Positions 7,305 to 14,399 of a stretch of 64,000 nt of DNA are shown here, piece by piece. Source of the DNA: VRUE01 sp036265675 (GTDB lineage Bacteria > Actinomycetota > Thermoleophilia > Solirubrobacterales > 70-9); contig DATAOP010000057.1 of NCBI GenBank assembly GCA_036265675.1, forward strand, positions 1 to 64,000. The letters run 5' to 3'. The notes under the pieces were generated by a model. That model made no database searches. It saw only the letters and a list, made by a program, of their open reading frames with translations, and had not been told where the DNA came from. Each line of letters begins with the position of its first letter. Position 1 is the stretch's first letter. The translations under genes were made by a program, and so were the position numbers.

Positions 7305-8710
7305 GGCAGCCAGGGACCTCGCCACTGGCAGATCCCGCGGGTGAGCTTGTCGGCCTGTTTCGGGCCCCAGGTGCCGGGCTCGTACTGGTAGGCCCGACCG
7401 GGTTTCTCGAGCAGCGGCTCGACGATCCGCCAGGTCTCCTCGACAGCGTCCTCGCGGGTGAACAGTTCGGTCCGCCCGGCGAGGGCGTCGCCGAGCAGCC
7501 GCTCGTAGGGCTCGGGGTCGCCGCCGGGTTCCTTTTCGAACAGGACCTCGAGGTCGGCCGGCTCGAACGCCTCCTCGCCGGCTTCCTTGGCGAAGAGCCG
7601 GATCCGTGAGCCCGGGTCCGGCTCGATCCGGACCGTCAGCTGGTTCGGTTCGGGCAGCTTGCCGCCGCCGACGCCCAGCCGTGGCGGCCGGTCGAAGACG
7701 ACGTTCACCTCGCTCGCCTTGGTCGGCATGCACTTGCCGGCCCGGATGAAGAACGGGACGCCGCTCCAGCGCCAGTTGTCGATCTCGAGCTCGACCGCCG
7801 CGAAGGTCTCGGTGGTCGAGTCAGGCGCGACGTCCTTGACGTCGTGGTAGCCGACGTACTGGCCGCGGACGTACTGCTTCGGGTCGGCGGCCCGGACCGC
7901 CTTGAACAGCTCGAGCTTCTTGTCGCGCACCGAGTCGGGCTGGTTTCCCGAGGGCGGCTCCATCGCGATCAGCGAGAGGACCTGGAGCGCGTGGTTCTGG
8001 ACCACGTCCCGCAGCGCCCCGACCGAGTCGTAGAAGCGGCCGCGGTCATCGACGCCGAAGTCCTCGGCGATCGTCATCTGCACGTGCGAGACGTACTGGC
8101 GTTTCCAGACCGGCTCGAGGATCGCGTTGGCGAACCGGAGGTAGGTGATGTCCATCACCGGCTCCTTGCCGAGGTAGTGGTCGATCCGCAGGATCTGGTC
8201 CTCGCTCAGCACCTGCTGCAGCTCGGCGTTGAGCTCCCTCGCCGAGTCGAGGTCGTGACCGAACGGCTTCTCGATCACGACCCTCGCGTCGTCGACGACG
8301 AGATCGGCGCTGCCGAGGCCCTCGACCACGGTCGCGAACAGCGACGGCGGCACCTCGAGGTAGAACACCGGCCGCTTCGGCTTCCCGAGCTCCTTCGCGA
8401 CGCGCTTGAAGGTGTCGGCGTCGGCGTAGTCGCCCTGGACGTAGGAGATCCGCTCGGCGAAACGCTTGAAGACGTCCTCGTCCGGGTCCTTGACGGTCTC
8501 GGCAATCGACTCGCGGGCATGCTCGCGCAGCTGCTCGACGCTCCAGTCGTCGATTGCGACGCCGACGATCCGGCAGGCGAGCTTTTCGCGGGCCTCGAGG
8601 TGGTAGAGGGCGCGGAAGGTCATTTTCCGCGCCAGGTCGCCGGTGATCCCGAAGATCGCCAGCACGTCGGCGCCCCCGTCCTTCCGGCTCTTCGCGGCCT
8701 GGCTCGCCAT
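7301..8710 (-). CDS. zwf: glucose-6-phosphate 1-dehydrogenase
   Basis: A 469-residue enzyme catalysing NAD(P)+-dependent oxidation of glucose 6-phosphate to 6-phosphogluconolactone, the entry step of the oxidative pentose phosphate pathway. It shows the Rossmann motif GITGDLARK (about 21-29) and the substrate-binding active-site motif RIDHYLGKEPV. Length fits the family. The ATG lies 8 nt after a TAGCCT -10 box, implying leaderless initiation. It is divergent from gnd with only 38 nt between the starts, so the first three pathway genes share one control region. Confidence 0.97.
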   Translation of the reverse strand: MASQAAKSRKDGGADVLAIFGITGDLARKMTFRALYHLEAREKLACRIVGVAIDDWSVEQLREHARESIAETVKDPDEDVFKRFAERISYVQGDYADADTFKRVAKELGKPKRPVFYLEVPPSLFATVVEGLGSADLVVDDARVVIEKPFGHDLDSARELNAELQQVLSEDQILRIDHYLGKEPVMDITYLRFANAILEPVWKRQYVSHVQMTIAEDFGVDDRGRFYDSVGALRDVVQNHALQVLSLIAMEPPSGNQPDSVRDKKLELFKAVRAADPKQYVRGQYVGYHDVKDVAPDSTTETFAAVELEIDNWRWSGVPFFIRAGKCMPTKASEVNVVFDRPPRLGVGGGKLPEPNQLTVRIEPDPGSRIRLFAKEAGEEAFEPADLEVLFEKEPGGDPEPYERLLGDALAGRTELFTREDAVEETWRIVEPLLEKPGRAYQYEPGTWGPKQADKLTRGICQWRGPWLP

Positions 8711-8718
8711 CGGCTCGC

Positions 8719-8741
8719 AGGCTACCCCAGTGACATAGGGT
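8719..8741. promoter_or_regulatory. divergent leaderless promoters zwf / gnd
   Basis: Minus strand TAGCCT (8724-8719) is 8 nt before the zwf ATG; plus strand TAGGGT (8736-8741) is 7 nt before the gnd ATG. Neither gene has a Shine-Dalgarno sequence. The 38-nt intergenic region leaves room for little more than these two elements, so the two promoters probably compete or are co-regulated. Confidence 0.55.
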
Positions 8742-8748
8742 TCAGAAC

Positions 8749-9765
8749 ATGGAGATCGGGATCGTCGGACTCGGTCGGATGGGCGCGAACATGGCGCGGC
8801 GGCTGATGGGAGACGACCACCGCTGCGTCGTCTACGACGTCAACGCCGACGCTGTCTCGACCCTCGCCGGCGACGGCGCCGACGGAGCCGGCTCGCTCCA
8901 GAAGCTGGCCTCGATGCTCTCCGCTCCGCGGGCTGTCTGGGTGATGGTCCCGTCCGGTGAGATCACCGAGAAGACGGTCGGCGACGTCGCCGCAGTCCTC
9001 GAGCCGGGCGACGCGATCATCGACGGCGGCAACTCCTACTACCGCGACGACATCCGCCGAGCCGAGATGCTGAGCGAAAAGGGGATCGACTTCGTCGATT
9101 GCGGCACTAGCGGCGGCGTCTTCGGCCTCGAGCGCGGCTACTGCCTGATGATCGGCGGCCCTGACGGGGCGGTGCAGCGCCTCGACCCGATCTTCGCCAG
9201 CCTCGCCCCAGGGGTCGAGGCGGCGGAGCGCACAGCGGGCCGCGACGGCGACCCCTCGCCGTCGGAGAACGGCTATCTGCACTGCGGCCCGAACGGGGCC
9301 GGGCACTTCGTGAAGATGGTCCACAACGGGATCGAGTACGGGATGATGGCCGCCTACGCCGAGGGCCTCAACATCCTCAAGAACGCCAACGCCGGCAAGG
9401 TCGAGCGCGAGGCCGACGCCGAGACCGCGCCGCTCGAGCAGCCCGAGTACTACCAGTACGACATCGACATCCCCGAGGTGGCCGAGGTCTGGCGGCGGGG
9501 CAGCGTCGTCGGGTCCTGGCTGCTCGACCTGACCGCGGCGTCATTGCAGGAATCGCCCGACCTCTCCGACTTCGCCGGCCGCGTCTCCGATTCCGGCGAG
9601 GGGCGCTGGACCTCGATCGCCGCGATCGACGAGGGCGTCCCGTCCCCGGTCCTGACCGCGGCGCTCTTCGAGCGCTTCTACTCGCGCGGCCTCGGCGATT
9701 TCGGCGACCGGGTGCTGTCGGCGATGCGCAAGCAGTTCGGCGGGCACGTAGAGAAGAAGGACTGA
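8749..9765 (+). CDS. gnd: 6-phosphogluconate dehydrogenase, decarboxylating (short form)
   Basis: A 338-residue enzyme converting 6-phosphogluconate to ribulose 5-phosphate, CO2 and reduced cofactor. The N-terminal Rossmann motif is GIVGLGRMGANMARR, the substrate motif is DGGNSYYRDD, and the catalytic Lys/Asn are in GAGHFVKMVHNGIEYGMM. This is the short GntZ/YqeC-like class (about 300-340 residues) rather than the ~470-residue E. coli type; many short-form enzymes prefer NAD+. It forms an operon with pgl, which starts 5 nt downstream. Confidence 0.95.
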   Translation: MEIGIVGLGRMGANMARRLMGDDHRCVVYDVNADAVSTLAGDGADGAGSLQKLASMLSAPRAVWVMVPSGEITEKTVGDVAAVLEPGDAIIDGGNSYYRDDIRRAEMLSEKGIDFVDCGTSGGVFGLERGYCLMIGGPDGAVQRLDPIFASLAPGVEAAERTAGRDGDPSPSENGYLHCGPNGAGHFVKMVHNGIEYGMMAAYAEGLNILKNANAGKVEREADAETAPLEQPEYYQYDIDIPEVAEVWRRGSVVGSWLLDLTAASLQESPDLSDFAGRVSDSGEGRWTSIAAIDEGVPSPVLTAALFERFYSRGLGDFGDRVLSAMRKQFGGHVEKKD

Positions 9766-9770
9766 AGCCG

Positions 9771-10448
9771 GTGGGCTTGGAGCTCGAGGTCGTCGCCGAT
9801 GATCGGGCGGCCGCGCGGCGCGGCGCCGAGCTGATCGCCGCCGCCGGCAGCTCGGCGGTCGCAGAGCGGGGGATCTTCGAGCTGGCGGTGAGCGGCGGCC
9901 GGACGCCTTGGGCGATGCTCGCGATCCTCGGCGACCTCGATGAGATGCCCTGGGCGGAGACCGAGCTGTTCCAGGTCGACGAGCGGGTCGCGGCGCCGGG
10001 CAGCGAGGACCGCAACCTGACCCACCTCGTCCTCGGGCTCTCGCTCGATCACCAGTCGGCGCTGCGGCCGATGCCGGTCACCCAGCGCGACCTCGACGCC
10101 GCCGCGCACGAGTACGAATCCTCGCTGCCGGATCCGCTCGACCTCGTCCACCTCGGCCTCGGGCCCGACGGCCACACCGCCTCGCTCGTCCCCGGCGACG
10201 CCGTCCTCGACGTCAGCGGCCGCCGCGTCGCGGTCACCGACGGCGATTACCAGGGACACCGCAGGATGACGATCACGTACCCGGCGATCGCCGCCGCCCG
10301 CCGCGTTCTCTGGCTCGTCACCGGCGAGGAGAAGCGCGAGCCGCTGGCCAAGCTCCTCGCCGGCGACGACGCGATCCCCGCCGGCCGTGTCGCCAACGAC
10401 GACATGGTCGTCGTCGCCGACGAGGCCGCCGCCGGGCGCGCGGCCTAA
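9771..10448 (+). CDS. pgl: 6-phosphogluconolactonase
   Basis: A 225-residue DevB/NagB-fold lactonase hydrolysing 6-phosphoglucono-lactone. Visible motifs: the N-terminal sugar-phosphate loop (FELAVSGGRTPW), FQVDERVAAPGSEDRN with the DER of the family, and HLGLGPDGHTASLVPG with the catalytic His. Start GTG follows the gnd stop closely. With zwf and gnd it completes the oxidative branch. Two nucleotides separate its stop from that of the convergent FAD oxidoreductase gene, leaving no room for a terminator. Confidence 0.93.
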   Translation: MGLELEVVADDRAAARRGAELIAAAGSSAVAERGIFELAVSGGRTPWAMLAILGDLDEMPWAETELFQVDERVAAPGSEDRNLTHLVLGLSLDHQSALRPMPVTQRDLDAAAHEYESSLPDPLDLVHLGLGPDGHTASLVPGDAVLDVSGRRVAVTDGDYQGHRRMTITYPAIAAARRVLWLVTGEEKREPLAKLLAGDDAIPAGRVANDDMVVVADEAAAGRAA

Positions 10449-10450
10449 CG

Positions 10451-11815
10451 TCAGCCGGTCAGCTCCAGCGCGTGGTTGGCGATCACGCGGCGGTTCGGGT
10501 CCCACCTCTCCTTGACCTCGCGCAGACGCTCGCAGACATCGGCCGGGAGGATGTTGTCGACGTGCTTCGGCCGGTCACTGAAGTTGAAGTAGGCGCCGTC
10601 GGCGCCCCAGGGTGCCATCGTCTCCTCGATCCGGTTGATGTGGGCGGGGATCGCCTCGCCGAGCTCGGGCGTCATCGGCATCCCGACGCTGTACAACACG
10701 AACTGGGCGTCGAGCTTCGAGAGCGCGCCGCCGTTCTCGTCCTCGCGGCCGAGCGCGCCGCCGACGTGGCGCAGCTCGCTCAGCAGCAGCGGCGAGCCGG
10801 AGTCGATCCCGGCGACTCCGACCCAGGCGTCGATCGCCTCGTCCGGGAGCCCGCGCAGCGTCATCCCGTCGCCGATTCCGGGAACCGGGTTCTCGGGGTC
10901 CATGTGGATGAAGCTGAGGCCCGCGGTCGGCATCAAGTCGAAGCTGTCCATGATCGGCTCGCCGATCGCGCGCAGCGGCGCCAGCAGGGCGTCGCCATCC
11001 TCCTTCGACCCGATGAAGGCGCCGTCGATCGTCAGCAGCGGCTTCCCGCGCAGCGGCTCCGGCACATCCGGAATCGGCGGCGGGGTGACGAAGCGGACGA
11101 CGGACGTGAACTCCTCCGGCGCCTCGGCCGCCCAGTCGCGGTAGGCGCGGACCGCGTCGGCGCCGACCTCGGCGGGGAAGATCAGGATCCCGCCGTAGGC
11201 CTCGGCCAGCGGCAGGAGCCTGACGTGCAGGGCGGTGACGAGGGCGTAGCTGCCGCCGCCTCCGCGCAGCGCCCAGAACAGGTCCGGGTCGTTCTCGGCG
11301 TCGACCGTGCGGGCCTCGCCCTCGGCGGTGACCAGCTCGATCGCGATGACCCGGTTGCAGGCGAACCCGTGCCGGCGCCCGAACCAGCTCAGCCCGCCGC
11401 CGAGCGTGAACCCGGTCACCCCGACGTCGGGCGACGAGCCCGGCATGTAGACGAGCCCGTGCTCGTTGGCTGCTTTGCCGAGCTCGGCCGAGAGGACGCC
11501 GGCCTCCACCCGCGCCGTCTCGGTCTCGGGCTCGATCTCGATCCCGCGGAGCTTCTGGGTCTTGACCAGGATCGCGCCGTCGAGCGCGTCGGCCAGCGGG
11601 CCGGCGCCGTGCCCGGTTCCCTGTCCGGCGATGTTGAGGCCGTTCTCGGCCGCGAAGCGCGCGACCGTGGCGACGTCGCCGGCGCTCTCGACGATCGCGA
11701 CGGCGGCCGGGCGCTGGTCGGCGTCGAGATTCCAGGCCGCGCGCGCCTCGTCCCAGTCGGCGTCGCCGGGCGTGGCGATCCTGCCGTCGATCGCGAGCGC
11801 ATCGAAGTCAGTCAA
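10451..11815 (-). CDS. FAD-linked (berberine-bridge-type) oxidoreductase
   Basis: A 454-residue oxidase of the PCMH/VAO flavoprotein family. The FAD domain carries His69 (GTGHGAG) and Cys153 (RHGFACNRV), the two residues that in the berberine-bridge group bind FAD bicovalently. A C-terminal BBE segment (AYFNFSDRP...NRRVIANHAL) is present. The substrate is unknown; relatives oxidise sugars and alkaloids. Start TTG has GGAG 5-6 nt upstream, lying inside the rpiA stop region, so it is a second gene of an rpiA operon. A sugar-type substrate would fit the context, but this is only inference. Confidence 0.85.
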   Translation of the reverse strand: MTDFDALAIDGRIATPGDADWDEARAAWNLDADQRPAAVAIVESAGDVATVARFAAENGLNIAGQGTGHGAGPLADALDGAILVKTQKLRGIEIEPETETARVEAGVLSAELGKAANEHGLVYMPGSSPDVGVTGFTLGGGLSWFGRRHGFACNRVIAIELVTAEGEARTVDAENDPDLFWALRGGGGSYALVTALHVRLLPLAEAYGGILIFPAEVGADAVRAYRDWAAEAPEEFTSVVRFVTPPPIPDVPEPLRGKPLLTIDGAFIGSKEDGDALLAPLRAIGEPIMDSFDLMPTAGLSFIHMDPENPVPGIGDGMTLRGLPDEAIDAWVGVAGIDSGSPLLLSELRHVGGALGREDENGGALSKLDAQFVLYSVGMPMTPELGEAIPAHINRIEETMAPWGADGAYFNFSDRPKHVDNILPADVCERLREVKERWDPNRRVIANHALELTG

Positions 11816-11816
11816 T

Positions 11817-12476
11817 TCAGCTCCTTTCCCTGAGTTTCGAGTGATCCACCGAGCCTCCCCTGCCGATCACTAGGTCGGTGACCATATCCGCCGGGAAGAG
11901 GCCGTGGGCAGCGACCCCGGGATCGGCCTCGAGGCGGGCGGCGAGGGCCGCCGGATCCCCCAGATTGGCGCCTCGGTAGTCGGCGATGACACCGTCGTCC
12001 GGGCTGCGCGGGGCGTCGCGGAGCTCGACCTCGGGCCCGAGCCGGGCGAGAGTCGAGGGCAGGCCGAACGCGAACAGCTCGAGCGGGACCGGCGCGCTCA
12101 ACGAGTCGACCGGCTTGCTCGAGTCGGCGATGACGACGAAGCGGCGCGCCGCCGCGGCGACGATCTTCTCGCGCAGGTGGGCGCCGCCGCCGCCCTTGAT
12201 CAGCCACCCGTCGGGAGTGACCTGGTCGGTCCCATCGATCCCGATGTCGAGGCTCTCGAGCGAGCCGAACTCCTCGACCGGGATCCCGAGGCCGCGCGCC
12301 TGCTCCTCGGTCGCGACCGAGGTGGCCACGCAGCGGATCCGAGTGAGCTGCCGGCGGGCCAGCGCCGGCAACAGGTGGGCGACGGTCGAGCCGGTGCCGA
12401 GTCCGACGGCCATCCCGTCCTCGACCAGCTCGGCGGCGGCCTCGGCGGCGAGTCGCTTCTCGTCGTCGGCTGACAC
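11817..12476 (-). CDS. rpiA: ribose-5-phosphate isomerase A
   Basis: A 219-residue enzyme interconverting ribose 5-phosphate and ribulose 5-phosphate. Motifs: GLGTGSTVAHLL (phosphate loop), DIGIDGTDQV, IKGGGGAHLREKIV with the catalytic Glu-Lys region, and a C-terminal Gly-rich segment. The GTG start begins immediately before the conserved N-terminus and sits 8 nt after a TAGAGT -10 box. The frame is open far upstream, but that extension reads through the FHA gene on the other strand and has no family match. Divergent from the FHA gene. Confidence 0.92.
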   Translation of the reverse strand: MSADDEKRLAAEAAAELVEDGMAVGLGTGSTVAHLLPALARRQLTRIRCVATSVATEEQARGLGIPVEEFGSLESLDIGIDGTDQVTPDGWLIKGGGGAHLREKIVAAAARRFVVIADSSKPVDSLSAPVPLELFAFGLPSTLARLGPEVELRDAPRSPDDGVIADYRGANLGDPAALAARLEADPGVAAHGLFPADMVTDLVIGRGGSVDHSKLRERS

Positions 12477-12484
12477 CGCCCCGG

Positions 12485-12494
12485 ACTCTATTCT
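12485..12494. promoter_or_regulatory. interlocked divergent -10 boxes, rpiA / FHA gene
   Basis: The 10-bp block ACTCTATTCT contains a minus-strand -10 (TAGAGT, 8 nt before the rpiA GTG) and a plus-strand -10 (TATTCT, 9 nt before the FHA ATG) that share the central TA. The whole intergenic region is 27 nt and no Shine-Dalgarno is present for either gene, so both mRNAs are probably leaderless. The same arrangement recurs at 29406-29415. Confidence 0.5.
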
Positions 12495-12503
12495 CGTTTT
12501 TCG

Positions 12504-13091
12504 ATGGAGGCACGGATCTGGCTCATCGGGGAGGGCGGGGAGCCGCGCTCGATTCCGCTGCCCGAGGGCCGGACCGTGATCGGCCGCGACCCCGATGCCG
12601 ACCTCTCGATCGAGGACGAGGCGGTCTCCTGGAACCACCTCGAGATCGAGAATCGCGGCGGGGTCCTGATGGCGACCGACCTCGACAGCCGCAACGGGAC
12701 CGCGCTCAACGGTGAGCCGCTCGACCGCCCGCGCCGGCTGCGGGACGGCGACGCGCTGATGATCGGCAACCGGCGCCTCGAAGTCTCCGACCCAGTGCCG
12801 GGGCGGGCCGGGCAGACGGTGGCCGCGGCGGCTCCGGCGGTGGCCCTGAGCGAGGAGGAGCGCGCGACTGCCGCTGCGCTCGTCGCTCCGTACCGGAGCG
12901 AGGGGGCGTTTGCCGGGCGCCCGGCGACCAGGGCGGAGATCGCGGAGGCGCTCCACGTCAGCGAGCGGACCGCACAGCGGCGGCTCGACGCGCTCGCGGC
13001 GAAGCTCGACGTCTCGGGCGAGGCCGGCCGCGACCGGCCGCGCCAAATCGCCGCCCGCGTCATCGAGCTCGGGCTCGATCGCGCTCGGTAG
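12504..13091 (+). CDS. FHA-domain protein with C-terminal HTH
   Basis: A 195-residue protein. Residues about 20-100 form a forkhead-associated phosphothreonine-binding domain with the signature GR (VIGRDPDADLSI), SxxH (SWNHLEIE) and NG (SRNGTALNG). After an Ala/Pro linker, residues 125-195 contain a winged or LuxR-like helix-turn-helix (TRAEIAEALHVSERTAQRRLDAL). It probably couples Ser/Thr kinase signalling to DNA binding; the receptor kinase 1.3 kb downstream is an obvious candidate partner. It probably starts transcription at or near its ATG. Confidence 0.85.
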   Translation: MEARIWLIGEGGEPRSIPLPEGRTVIGRDPDADLSIEDEAVSWNHLEIENRGGVLMATDLDSRNGTALNGEPLDRPRRLRDGDALMIGNRRLEVSDPVPGRAGQTVAAAAPAVALSEEERATAAALVAPYRSEGAFAGRPATRAEIAEALHVSERTAQRRLDALAAKLDVSGEAGRDRPRQIAARVIELGLDRAR

Positions 13092-13236
13092 AGCTCGGCC
13101 TCGATCGGGCTCGCCGGCACTCATGGCCCGGACCGGGTCAAACGCGGCCCGGTTGGTGGCGCCGCTGTCGTTGGCGCGCACGCTCGCGCGGCCGACCATC
13201 GGCGGGCAGATGCAAATCACTTCGAAAGGGACACCG

Positions 13237-14355
13237 ATGCTCAAGCGCACAGCACTTCTCATCCTTGCCGCGATCTCCGCCCTGGCTCTGCCGGCCGCCG
13301 CCGAGGCGGCGGCCGGCTCCGGCGGCGCCGTCGTCTTCTCGCGGGTCGTCACCACCCCCGCGGCCGAAGCCGGCGAATCCGCGGCCGAAGGCGGCGAATC
13401 CGCGGCCGAAGCGAAAGCGACGCCGACGGTCGAAGGCGGCCTGTTCGCGGCTCGCCACGGTCGCCTCAACCAGCTGACCGAAAACGCCGGTGACAGCCAG
13501 CCGGACTTCTCGTCCGACGGGCGGCTGATCGCGTTCGTCCGCGACGGCGACGTCTACGCGATGCGCGCCGACGGCAGCGGCCAGCACCCGCTGACGAGCG
13601 GTCCCGAGGTTGACGCCAGGCCTCAGTTCGCGCCGAACGGCCACTACGTGGTCTTCGAGCGCCGGTCCGAAGCGGGCGCTCCGCGCGACCTCTACACGGT
13701 CGACATCGCCGGCGAGGGCCTCCACGCCCTCACCTCGTCCCTGGCGGACGAGCACGAAGCCACGTTCTCGCCCGACGGCCGCGTGATCGCGTTCGTCTCC
13801 GGCGTCGCGCTCAGCGGCGGCGGGGTCGCCGACGACATCTACTCGGTCCGGCCCTCCGGCGCAGGCTTCGCTCGGCTAACCCACACCGGCCGGGTCGACG
13901 AGTTCTCGCCGCGCTACTTCGCCGGCGGGATCGCGTACAGCCGCGGCCAGAGCGGAACCGGACCGGGCGCCTACGCCGACGTCTACACGATGCGGCGCAA
14001 CGGCTCCCGGGTCAGGCCCGCGATCCGCGGCGTCGGATCGGCCGCGATCGAGGACGTCTCGCCCAACGGCCACACGCTCCTGTTCCGCCGCGACCAGGGC
14101 CTCTGGGTGAAGCGGCTCGGCGGGGGCCGGGCGCGGAAGCTGACCGAGGTCGCCGACAATTCCACGACGAACGCGGTCTTCTCCTCCGACGGCCTCCGGG
14201 TCGCCGCCTTCGTCGCCACCAAGGAAGCGGAGAGCCTCTCGGCGATCCGGGTCAAGGACGGCCGCAGCAGCCAGCTCGCAGCCGGCTTCGGACTCGAAAG
14301 CGGCTCGACCGCGGCGACCATCGGCCCGGTGATCGCCTGGCAGCCAGTCCGGTAG
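13237..14355 (+). CDS. exported TolB/PD40-like beta-propeller protein
   Basis: A 372-residue secreted protein with a signal peptide (MLKRTALLILAAISALALPA) followed by an Ala/Glu-rich segment built on 21-bp repeats, then PD40/TolB-type blades (DFSSDGRLIAFVRDGDVYAMRADGSGQHPLT and relatives, about six). These propellers usually mediate protein interaction. AAAGGGA 5 nt before the ATG supports this start; in-frame codons upstream lack family similarity. It lies between the FHA and kinase genes on the same strand. The preceding 145-nt gap (13092-13236) shows nothing clear. Confidence 0.75.
   Translation: MLKRTALLILAAISALALPAAAEAAAGSGGAVVFSRVVTTPAAEAGESAAEGGESAAEAKATPTVEGGLFAARHGRLNQLTENAGDSQPDFSSDGRLIAFVRDGDVYAMRADGSGQHPLTSGPEVDARPQFAPNGHYVVFERRSEAGAPRDLYTVDIAGEGLHALTSSLADEHEATFSPDGRVIAFVSGVALSGGGVADDIYSVRPSGAGFARLTHTGRVDEFSPRYFAGGIAYSRGQSGTGPGAYADVYTMRRNGSRVRPAIRGVGSAAIEDVSPNGHTLLFRRDQGLWVKRLGGGRARKLTEVADNSTTNAVFSSDGLRVAAFVATKEAESLSAIRVKDGRSSQLAAGFGLESGSTAATIGPVIAWQPVR
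13360..13412 (+). repeat. 2.5-copy 21-bp tandem repeat inside the propeller gene
   Basis: Two units of 21 bp (13360-13380 and 13381-13401, differing at one position) and a half unit encode Ala-Ala-Glu-(Ala/Gly)-Gly-Glu-Ser. The repeat sits in the linker between the signal peptide and the first blade, so copy-number change would alter linker length without shifting the frame. Confidence 0.7.
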
Positions 14356-14365
14356 GCGTGCCCGA

Positions 14366-14399
14366 CAGCCACCCGGCGGGTATAACCGCCGGGTGGCTG
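14366..14399. promoter_or_regulatory. 14-bp perfect inverted repeat overlapping the kinase start, TATAAC in loop
   Basis: Arms 14366-14379 and 14386-14399 are perfect complements (cagccacccggcgg / ccgccgggtggctg) around a 6-nt loop GTATAA. The right arm contains the kinase GTG (14393). The loop plus one base reads TATAAC (14381-14386), a good -10 box 6 nt before the GTG. It begins 10 nt after the propeller gene's stop. It could act as a terminator for that gene (no U-tract), as a hairpin hiding the start codon in readthrough mRNA, or as an operator around a leaderless promoter. Confidence 0.6.

Noticed and set aside
11817..13469. Single 550-residue minus-strand protein containing RpiA at its C-terminus
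   Set aside because: Only the last ~219 residues match a family. The N-terminal part is antisense to the FHA and propeller genes, and a -10 box sits 8 nt before the RpiA GTG.
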